From NCBI GenBank assembly GCA_049658145.1, contig JBASOJ010000037.1:1-12965 (forward strand): a DNA stretch of 12,965 nt, read 5' to 3'. The DNA is from UBA6100 sp049658145 (GTDB lineage Bacteria; Actinomycetota; Coriobacteriia; Anaerosomatales; Anaerosomataceae). Positions 1 through 4,653 of this stretch are shown one piece after another (within the stretch, counting starts at the first letter, position 1; every line of letters begins with the position of its first letter). A model generated the notes under the pieces. It was not told the origin of the DNA and made no database searches. It was given only the letters and a program-made list of their open reading frames with translations. The position numbers were made by a program, and so were the translations under genes.

Positions 1-3
1 CTG

Positions 4-89
4 AAGCCGATCACTCTGGTACTGCTGACCAAGACATGCGTCGCTTCGCTCCGAGAGTGATCGCCTTCACCGGAATCAGTGATCGGCTT
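4..89. repeat. 12-bp inverted repeat upstream of integrase
   Basis: AAGCCGATCACT at 4-15 is the exact reverse complement of AGTGATCGGCTT at 78-89. The left arm can alternatively pair with 54-63 (CGATCACTCT at 8-17 against AGAGTGATCG), so two mutually exclusive hairpins are possible. It lies in the non-coding stretch before the integrase and could be a recombinase, excisionase or repressor site, or part of a folded leader. Confidence 0.7.
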
Positions 90-150
90 GCGGCGGAATC
101 GGTGTCCAAGGTGAGCGGAATCCGCACAAATGAGTGAGATTGTCTTGGTC
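27..150. repeat. 10-bp inverted repeat nested with the first
   Basis: GACCAAGACA at 27-36 and TGTCTTGGTC at 141-150 are perfect reverse complements separated by 104 bp. The long spacing suggests paired protein-binding sites rather than an RNA hairpin. The function is unknown. The right arm lies about 70 bp before the integrase start. Confidence 0.55.
56..122 (+). repeat. Three degenerate 22-23 bp direct repeats (iteron-like)
   Basis: Three units follow each other without a gap: 56-77, 78-100 and 101-122 (22, 23 and 22 bp). All three end in CGGAATC (71-77, 94-100, 116-122). The first two share AGTGATCG-CTT at their start, and the third begins with a weaker GGTGTCC. The period equals about two helical turns, so a protein bound to each unit would sit on the same DNA face. 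The last unit runs into GCGGAATCCGC (115-125), an 11-bp inverted repeat around one base. Candidates are integrase arm sites, excisionase sites or an autoregulatory operator. A replication origin is less likely because no Rep gene is visible. Confidence 0.6.
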
Positions 151-219
151 TCTATAAGCCGAGTTTGGCGAGGTAGCAGACTCACAATCAATACGACGCT
201 AATAGAGTAGGTGGTCAGA

Positions 220-1343
220 ATGGCACTCGTAGAGCGTGTCCACAAAGACGGTAAGACCAAGACCTATTGGGCGGTCGTATCGCAGAACGGCAAGCAAGTA
301 TGGGTTCACGCGGGGCACTCATATCGTTCAGCCCGTGAACTACATGACTCTATCGCCACGGCTGGTCGTGAGAACCGTATCGCTTCGGCTCGTGATATTC
401 CTCTGAGAGTGTTGGTAGAACGCTACCTTGCAAACGGGACACACCATCTACGCGAGCAGAGCATCACTACATATAGGTCGCGTTTGGACAATCACATCTT
501 GCCGTTCTTCGGCGAGTTGAAGGTTCGGCGGTCTTGTTCCACGGAAGCCATCCAACGTTGGATGGCTTGGGAACGTCACAAGGGCACGAGTGATAAGACA
601 ATCAAACGATGTCTGGTCACTCTTAGCGCCGTAATGTCGTATGCGGTGGCAATCAACCTGATGACTGATAATCCCGTGTCTCGCGTGAAGGCACCAAAGA
701 CTACTGACGGCGGCGTGGATTACACGCTGAATGAGCGGCAGATAGCGGCGTTGATTACTCACACGCCCAAGTTGCAGTGCAGCGCCCATTGATGATGATG
801 CTCTGCTACACGGGTTGTCGCCCGTCAGAGGCATGTGAGGTTCGGTGGGGTGACATCAATCATCGGGATAGTCTGGTGACTATTCGTCGAACGGCTACCA
901 AGCAGGGAGCCAATGAGACGAAGAACTCAAAGACACGGGTCGTCCCACTTGTCCCTGAACTCGTCAAAGAACTCAACGAGCAGCACAAGAGGGTTCCACA
1001 CGATAAGAATGACTTGGTGTTCCCCACGATAAGAGGTCGGCGTCACGAGATGCAGCGGTGGGCTAATGATGTCTTGCGCCCCTCGCTGAACAGGGCTGGT
1101 CTTGCGGTTCCAGCAGGTTCGGACAGGAACTACATCACTCGTAAACCATTCATTACTCTGATGCTCGGAAGGGGCGAGAGTATCGCTCTATGTAGCGAGT
1201 TGGTGGGGGCAAGTCCTGCCACTCTCTTGAAGCACTACACACGACACCGCACCGAGGATGCGGTTGCGGCAATGCAGAGGATGAGCGCGAGTATGGCTAC
1301 GGATGCCCGCGATACCAAAGGCGAGTTCGCGCAAACGGCATAG
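220..1343 (+). pseudogene. int: Tyrosine-recombinase integrase, frameshifted
   Basis: This is a phage-type site-specific recombinase expected to insert and excise the element at the tRNA gene. The start chosen is ATG 220, preceded by AGGTGG at 209-214; an in-frame GTG lies at 211. The first frame stops at 790-792 and the second resumes from 777. The break is explained by TGCAG occurring twice in tandem (773-777, 778-782); removing one copy restores one frame of about 372 residues. In the restored protein, an N-terminal arm-binding region (1-60) and SAM-like core-binding domain (60-155) precede the catalytic domain. Visible there are Arg199 in TGCRPSE, a Lys near 233, Arg306 in TRKPF and the nucleophile Tyr338 in LKHYTRH. 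The usual His before the second Arg is Tyr303, and the later His/Trp is Ala329. Relatives tolerate substitutions there, so this alone does not prove decay. A sequencing error at the duplication cannot be excluded. Confidence 0.85.
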
Positions 1344-1351
1344 GGTAATCG

Positions 1352-2455
1352 CTACTCGGCGTGCTGCCGTTCCCACTCGTCGCCGTCCACAGTCTCAATG
1401 TCGTCAAGCCACGGGAAGTGGCTGGGGTCAAAGTCGTGCGCTCGTGGCGTGGGCGGATGTATCTTGCCGTTCTTCCAATCCTGAATGAACTGCTGCCTCG
1501 TCATGGTAAAGACCTGTTCTTCAGAACTGTAGATGGCGGGATAGGCGGGTAGGCGCTCGCCGTTCGTCATCAGTACGAAGTGGTCGTCGTAGGTATAGAA
1601 GTAGCGAGCCGCACGATTGATGGCGCAAGTGTTGTAGTAACCGACCCATCGGTCGTCATCCACCAACTGCACTACACTCTTCGTCTCGACCTCGCCCGTG
1701 ACAAGAACCTTACGCGTGACTGGGAACATAGCGAGCGTTTGGGGTTGGGCGGGCGAGGGGATGCGAGAGGGGTCATCGGGCTTCCGAGCGAACCACCATG
1801 CCATCGGATTGTCAGAGATGATGTAGTCCGCTCCACGCGAGAACCGCAACGACCAGTTGCGCTGCTTGAGTAGCCCAGTAATGTCGTTGTGCAGCGCCAG
1901 CATGTGCGACAACAAGAGCGCACGATTAGGCTTAAAGCCAATATCAAACGCGTGGTTCTCGCCGAACCGCTTGGTCAGGTAGTCCTCACCGAACTTCTTG
2001 TTCACGTAGTAGTTGGTGAAGGCGACAACAAGTTGGCGCTGCTCTTCGAGTATTGCGGGCGTTCTCGCATTGGATAGGAACATCCATGTCATCAGGTTGT
2101 CCATCGCTGCTGACCCTACTGGTGGCAAGGCAAGATGGGTCTGCATGGCTTCGGCGAACAGCGGGATGTCACCTTCAACGACGCTGAACATCCTCTCCCA
2201 TGCCAGTTCATCCTGCATCTCAAGCGGCAACTTGTCTCTATCAGGGATTTGTTCAAGCATCTCGGTTGGGATGCGATATAGGTTCTTCTGATAGGCGACG
2301 TTCCGCACCTTGTTGCGTCTTACCTCACCAGTGCATTTGTCCCATTCGTAGATGAGTGCGTCTCGTGGGTCAACGCCGTTTGGTTCGGCGAACTGGGTGA
2401 GATGAGCGCATGGGATGAAGTGATGCTTCTTCGGAACACCGCCCTTCTTACTCAT
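1352..2455 (-). CDS. DUF4238 family protein
   Basis: A 367-residue soluble protein with no signal peptide or membrane segment. The N-terminus KKHHFIPCAHLTQFA (residues 9-23) is the hallmark opening of DUF4238 (typically KxHYIPxxYL), followed by a region with an NLYRI motif. The second half contains the family-typical ISDNPMAWW block (roughly residues 214-222). The length is usual for the family. ATG 2455 is preceded by GGGGTGAG at a 5-base spacing, which supports this start. Its 3' end converges on the integrase with only 8 bp between stops, and upstream it is divergent from a small membrane-protein gene. The biochemical activity of DUF4238 is not established to my knowledge. Its presence as the main cargo of a small integrative element suggests a host-benefit or defence role, which is inference only. 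Confidence 0.85.
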   Translation of the reverse strand: MSKKGGVPKKHHFIPCAHLTQFAEPNGVDPRDALIYEWDKCTGEVRRNKVRNVAYQKNLYRIPTEMLEQIPDRDKLPLEMQDELAWERMFSVVEGDIPLFAEAMQTHLALPPVGSAAMDNLMTWMFLSNARTPAILEEQRQLVVAFTNYYVNKKFGEDYLTKRFGENHAFDIGFKPNRALLLSHMLALHNDITGLLKQRNWSLRFSRGADYIISDNPMAWWFARKPDDPSRIPSPAQPQTLAMFPVTRKVLVTGEVETKSVVQLVDDDRWVGYYNTCAINRAARYFYTYDDHFVLMTNGERLPAYPAIYSSEEQVFTMTRQQFIQDWKNGKIHPPTPRAHDFDPSHFPWLDDIETVDGDEWERQHAE

Positions 2456-2492
2456 GACTTCTCACCCCACTCTCGGTTCGGTTGTCGTGTCG

Positions 2493-2523
2493 TGAACCTA
2501 CCAAGGCTCTGAGGGAAGGTTCA
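2493..2523. repeat. Inverted repeat in the divergent intergenic region
   Basis: TGAACCT at 2493-2499 and AGGTTCA at 2517-2523 are exact reverse complements with a 17-base spacer. They lie 38 bp upstream of the DUF4238 start. This may be an operator for the divergent pair; no promoter boxes are convincing around it. Confidence 0.35.
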
Positions 2524-2550
2524 AGGACTTCTCACAATCAATCGTGTCAG

Positions 2551-2592
2551 ACCCCCTCGGTAGAATCTGCTCAAACTACCGTGAGAGGGGGT
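2551..2592 (+). promoter_or_regulatory. Hairpin sequestering the ribosome binding site of the small membrane gene
   Basis: The left arm ACCCCCTCGGTAG (2551-2563) pairs with CTACC (2576-2580) and, after a 4-base bulge GTGA, with GAGGGGGT (2585-2592), for 13 pairs in total around a 12-base loop. The right arm is the purine-rich ribosome binding site for ATG 2600. In an RNA that starts upstream, this stem would hide that site. It could therefore limit translation, or act as a DNA operator. There is no T-run after the stem, so a terminator is unlikely. Confidence 0.55.
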
Positions 2593-2599
2593 GATACCG

Positions 2600-2797
2600 A
2601 TGGAAGTGGTGATGCAGAACCTCGCCAATCAACTAGTGCAGAACCTCGCACCGATGTTCGTCTCAATGATGGTCATCGTGCTGGTGCTGGGCATCTTGCT
2701 GGCGAAGGTTCGCAATCGTGCAATCCGTCAACTTGGCGGATACGTAGCGGCGATTGTGTGGGTTGGCTGGTTGGTCAACTACTACAAGGTCGCGTAG
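2600..2797 (+). CDS. Small two-helix membrane protein
   Basis: A 65-residue protein of unrecognised family. The N-terminal 18 residues could form an amphipathic helix. A first hydrophobic segment covers about residues 19-35 (Met, Val, Leu and Ile rich), a basic loop KVRNRAIRQ covers 36-44, and a second segment with two Trp covers about 46-59. The basic loop predicts both termini outside the cytoplasm. An in-frame GTG at 2591 overlaps the ribosome binding site GAGGGGG (2585-2591). ATG 2600 has the correct spacing of 8 bases and is preferred. The gene is divergent from the DUF4238 gene and its ribosome binding site lies in a hairpin, which hints at tight expression control. By shape it could be a holin-like or toxin-like membrane protein, an effector partner of DUF4238, or an unrelated small membrane protein. 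No family assignment is possible by eye. Confidence 0.6.
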   Translation: MEVVMQNLANQLVQNLAPMFVSMMVIVLVLGILLAKVRNRAIRQLGGYVAAIVWVGWLVNYYKVA

Positions 2798-2835
2798 CAA
2801 GCACAGGACGGGAGGCATTCTTGAGTGAACCTCAT

Positions 2836-2846
2836 ATCCGCCCAAT
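2836..2846 (+). repeat. Left copy of 11-bp direct repeat flanking the IS
   Basis: ATCCGCCCAAT directly precedes the GGGGG end of the insertion sequence and recurs exactly at 3907-3917 after the other end. It is read as the target-site duplication made on insertion. The terminal AT can instead be assigned to the inverted repeats, giving a 7-bp duplication. Confidence 0.85.
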
Positions 2847-2886
2847 GGGGGTAGTCGGTTAGCTCCACCTGCCCCAAGATGTTGTG
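2847..2886 (+). repeat. Left terminal inverted repeat of the IS
   Basis: Forty bases beginning GGGGGTAGTCGG and ending AGATGTTGTG, exactly complementary to 3867-3906. It extends to the transposase start codon region, so transposase binding could also repress its own gene. Confidence 0.9.
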
Positions 2887-3861
2887 ATGAACGATTCATC
2901 TGATCGTGCCCATATGAGCCGGCGACTTGTCGCAGGCGTGGACTACCCAGACACCTACCGGGGGTTCGTCGAGATGTTCCCCGACGACGAGGCATGTCTG
3001 CGTTACATCGAGCGTCTCCGCTGGCCTGACGGGTTCTTCTGTCCGGTCTGCGGTTCAGCCGGTGAGCCATGGCGGGCGACGCGCGGGCGTCTGGTGTGCA
3101 GTTCTTGCCGGCATCAGTGCAGCGTGATCGCGGGGACGATCTTCGAGAAAACGCGTACGCCACTGACCACTTGGTTCGAGACGGCATGGCATCTGACAAC
3201 GGCCAAGAACGGTATGTCCGCTCAGACCCTGTCCAACACACTCGGCACCACCTACCGGGTGGCATGGGCCATGTTGCATCGCTATAGAGTCGCGATGGTC
3301 CGGGCCGAACGCGAGCCTCTGTACGGTGACGTCGAGGTGGACGAGGTGTTCGTCGGAGGCATCGATCGCGGCGGAAGACCGGGCCGGGGGACTCGTAAGA
3401 GCATCGTGGTGATCGCAGTAAAGACCAGGCAGCCGAAGGGTTTCGGGAGGGTGCGGATGCGCCACGTCCCCGACGCTTCGGGCAGAAGCCTCATGCCGTT
3501 CGTTTGCGACGTGGTGGCTTCCGACGCGGTCGTTCTCACCGACGGCTGGCAGGGTTACGGAGGCCTTCCCCGGCACGGCTACACGCGCAAGGTCAGCCCG
3601 GTGTCGGCCTCTCGGGACCCCAGCGACGCTCCCATGCCTGGCGTGCACCGCGTCGCATCGCTGCTCAAGCGCTGGATCCTCGGCACTCACCACGGTGCGA
3701 TCGATGCCGTCCACCTGCAGTCCTATCTGGAGGAGTTCACCTTCCGGTTCAACCGGCGCAACTCCGGTAACCGCGGTCTGGTCTTTCGCCGACTTCTCGA
3801 GCAGGCCGTGGTCACGGCCCCCGTCAGCGAAGCCGAGGTCACTCATGGCTACGAATGGTGA
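2887..3861 (+). CDS. IS1595 family transposase (ISXO2-like)
   Basis: A 324-residue transposase that cuts at and rejoins the terminal inverted repeats. The N-terminal zinc ribbon has Cys52 and Cys55 (FCPVCGS) and Cys71 and Cys74 (VCSSC). The ISXO2-like RNase-H-fold catalytic domain follows, with Asp152 in GDVEVDEVFVGG, Asp219 in VVLTDGWQGY, the HRVASLLKRWILGTHHGA block (254-271) and the closing YLEEFTFRFNRR block (280-291), in which Glu282 or Glu283 is the likely third acidic residue. The length is normal for the family. A GTG at 2884 lies inside the inverted repeat; ATG 2887 immediately after it is preferred, though the ribosome binding site is weak for either. No passenger gene accompanies it. 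Confidence 0.92.
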   Translation: MNDSSDRAHMSRRLVAGVDYPDTYRGFVEMFPDDEACLRYIERLRWPDGFFCPVCGSAGEPWRATRGRLVCSSCRHQCSVIAGTIFEKTRTPLTTWFETAWHLTTAKNGMSAQTLSNTLGTTYRVAWAMLHRYRVAMVRAEREPLYGDVEVDEVFVGGIDRGGRPGRGTRKSIVVIAVKTRQPKGFGRVRMRHVPDASGRSLMPFVCDVVASDAVVLTDGWQGYGGLPRHGYTRKVSPVSASRDPSDAPMPGVHRVASLLKRWILGTHHGAIDAVHLQSYLEEFTFRFNRRNSGNRGLVFRRLLEQAVVTAPVSEAEVTHGYEW

Positions 3862-3866
3862 GAAGA

Positions 3867-3906
3867 CACAACATCTTGGGGCAGGTGGAGCTAACCGACT
3901 ACCCCC
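3867..3906 (-). repeat. Right terminal inverted repeat of the IS
   Basis: An exact 40-base reverse complement of the left end, finishing CCGACTACCCCC. It starts 5 bases after the transposase stop codon. Confidence 0.9.
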
Positions 3907-3917
3907 ATCCGCCCAAT
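3907..3917 (+). repeat. Right copy of 11-bp direct repeat flanking the IS
   Basis: ATCCGCCCAAT, identical to 2836-2846, directly follows the right end of the insertion sequence. Confidence 0.85.
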
Positions 3918-3922
3918 CAAAT

Positions 3923-3957
3923 GACAACCCCGACTTGTTCACTCGGTCGGGGTTGTC
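3923..3957. terminator. 12-bp perfect hairpin at the end of the 3939 gene
   Basis: GACAACCCCGAC (3923-3934) pairs perfectly with GTCGGGGTTGTC (3946-3957) around an 11-base loop. On the minus strand the stop codon of the small gene lies in the loop and the stem is followed by ATTTGATT, a modest T-rich tail. This fits an intrinsic terminator for that gene and possibly for rightward transcription as well. Confidence 0.65.
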
Positions 3958-4127
3958 TGCTGTTCTGGTGGTGTGAACAACCCGTCAGCCGTGAGTAGGT
4001 AATCCACGCCATCTAGGGTCAGTGGGAAGTATCTGATGCCTTCCCATATCTCAGGAATGGCTCCATTCACAATCCTGGCGAGGAACCAGTCCCGTGCCGT
4101 CTGATGGATGTCGTTGAGAGTGTCCAT
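3939..4127 (-). CDS. Small protein of unknown function (62 aa)
   Basis: I do not recognise this gene. The product is a soluble, acidic 62-residue protein with a short helical start (residues 1-20), a central IPEIWEGIRYFPLTLDGVDYLLTADG region that looks like beta strands, and a Pro/Thr/Gln-rich tail. ATG 4127 has GAGGG about 12 bases upstream, a little far but usable. The last codons and stop run into the terminator-like hairpin at 3923-3957, an arrangement usual for a real transcription unit. It lies at the attachment-site end of the element, where excisionase (recombination directionality factor) genes are often found. However, no clear helix-turn-helix or MerR-like fold is visible, so that role is only a possibility. 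Confidence 0.55.
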   Translation of the reverse strand: MDTLNDIHQTARDWFLARIVNGAIPEIWEGIRYFPLTLDGVDYLLTADGLFTPPEQQTTPTE

Positions 4128-4225
4128 AGAAGCGAGTGTCCCTCAGAGGTCTTACTAGAACCCAAACAGGCACTTAATCGCTTCTGACCTCGGACTACTC
4201 AGAACGCCCGCCACTCTATGCATAA

Positions 4226-4254
4226 CACCGATATCGGTGGCTAATCGGTGGCTA
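4226..4254. repeat. 14-bp palindrome overlapping tandem 11-bp repeats
   Basis: CACCGATATCGGTG (4226-4239) is a perfect palindrome. It overlaps two back-to-back copies of ATCGGTGGCTA (4233-4243, 4244-4254). The heptamer ATCGGTG thus occurs once inverted and twice direct, with the direct copies one helical turn apart. It lies about 100 bp inside the right junction, as expected for integrase arm-type or excisionase sites. AATCGGTG also occurs at 97-104 at the other end of the visible element, which is weak support. Confidence 0.55.
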
Positions 4255-4276
4255 AAGTGCGTGCTTACGGGGGATT

Positions 4277-4304
4277 TGACGAACCGACGAGATACGATAT
4301 ATCC
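4277..4304 (+). promoter_or_regulatory. Possible promoter near the right junction
   Basis: TTGACG followed at about 16 bases by TATATC resembles a sigma-70 promoter reading rightwards out of the element. A GGTGAG-like ribosome binding site follows, but only a seven-codon frame is available. If real, it would transcribe across the junction towards the CapA-family gene. Weak evidence. Confidence 0.25.
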
Positions 4305-4332
4305 GCAGGTGAGAGGCATAGTGCAGAATTCC

Positions 4333-4345
4333 ACTATCAGATAGT
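4333..4345. repeat. Palindrome beside the junction
   Basis: ACTATC-A-GATAGT is a 13-bp inverted repeat around one base, ending 7 bases from the cut tRNA. It could be part of the element-derived core-type integrase binding site. Chance occurrence is also possible. Confidence 0.35.
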
Positions 4346-4352
4346 AGAAGTA

Positions 4353-4390
4353 TTAGGAAACCTGTGCTCTATCCCCTGAGCTAAGAGGGC
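4353..4390 (-). tRNA. tRNA-Arg(CCT), 5' half only, cut in the anticodon loop
   Basis: On the minus strand, position 1 is at 4390. The acceptor strand GCCCTCT, TA, D-stem GCTC, D-loop AGGGGATA, GAGC, A, anticodon strand CAGGT and loop TTCCTAA follow in exact tRNA spacing, placing CCT at positions 34-36. After position 38 the partner strand ACCTG is absent, as are the variable loop, T-arm (no GTTCGA) and the matching acceptor strand. Searching leftwards to 3870 finds none of them. This is therefore the chromosomal side of an attachment site (attR) or a disrupted gene. Inferred: if the element carried a copy of the 5' half, a complete tRNA would be rebuilt at the other end, left of this window. 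A group I intron is unlikely because no 3' exon follows. Confidence 0.85.
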
Positions 4391-4653
4391 GCGAGACGGC
4401 GGATGTGCCTGCCGTTCGTGGGTCAGATGGTACCAGATGCGGCCAGCTGGCCGACCGTTGGTCGAGCCATGGCTGCTCGAGAGTCATGCGTAGGCCGACA
4501 GTATGTAATGAGCGACGTCTCACGATCCGGAGGCTAGCACCTCGCCGAGGGTGCGCGTCGTGCGTTGCGCGGCGCGAGCACGTACAATGCTCGCGATGGC
4601 TGACGCGCGCCACCGCGGCGGAGGCACCCCTGCGATTCCTGCGTACATCCGGC
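4391..4653. other. Non-coding stretch between the tRNA remnant and the CapA-family gene
   Basis: This stretch is G+C-rich and has no convincing gene. An open frame extends back to 4405, but its translation is Arg/Cys-rich and unlike a CapA N-terminus. It holds the 14-bp palindrome CGGCCAGCTGGCCG (4440-4453), an imperfect GCACCTC/GAGGGTGC hairpin near 4537-4554 and a TACAAT box near 4582-4587 that may be the -10 element for the downstream gene. It also holds the native upstream region of the cut tRNA on the minus strand, in which I see no clear promoter. Confidence 0.4.

Larger units (their letters stand above)
2847..3906 (+). mobile_element. IS1595-type insertion sequence, 1060 bp, intact
   Basis: The element is bounded by perfect 40-bp terminal inverted repeats (2847-2886, 3867-3906) and an 11-bp direct repeat on both sides, and it holds one uninterrupted transposase gene. 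The perfect ends, perfect flanking repeat and intact reading frame indicate a recent insertion. It landed in the intergenic space between the small membrane gene and the terminator-like hairpin of the gene at 3939, so it broke no recognisable gene. Its G+C is higher than that of the host element, so it probably arrived separately. Confidence 0.9.
1..4353. mobile_element. Integrated genetic element ending in a tRNA-Arg gene (left end outside window)
   Basis: Seen: a stretch with clearly lower G+C than the sequence to its right. It carries a tyrosine-recombinase gene, a DUF4238 gene, two small genes and an insertion sequence, and it stops exactly where a tRNA-Arg gene is cut in its anticodon loop. 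Tyrosine integrases commonly use tRNA genes as attachment sites. Inferred: 4353 is the right junction within a few bases, and the left junction lies before base 1, probably close by because integrase genes usually sit next to one end. No phage structural, conjugation, relaxase or replication gene is recognisable in the visible part, so this looks like a minimal integrative element or the remnant of a larger one. Confidence 0.7.

Noticed and set aside
56..122. CRISPR array
   Set aside because: Units are directly abutting and degenerate, with no spacers and no cas genes.
777..1343. Programmed frameshift or separate second integrase gene
   Set aside because: The tandem TGCAG duplication accounts fully for the frame change; there is no slippery heptamer and no ribosome binding site for a separate start.
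1580..2291. Plus-strand open frames inside 1580-2291
   Set aside because: They lie opposite the well-supported DUF4238 gene and show no domain motifs or good start sites, so they are shadows.
2821..2865. Short frame TTG 2821 with a GGGAGG site, interrupted by the IS
   Set aside because: Even with the IS removed the frame ends after about 10 codons, so no gene was disrupted.
4317..4345. Seven-codon frame after a GGTGAG site near the junction
   Set aside because: It is too short, and the region is better explained as attachment-site DNA.
4100..4390. Group I intron in tRNA-Arg(CCT), as known from some bacteria
   Set aside because: No 3' exon (ACCTG, T-arm, acceptor strand) occurs to the left within the element, and the position coincides with a composition break, which fits integration better.
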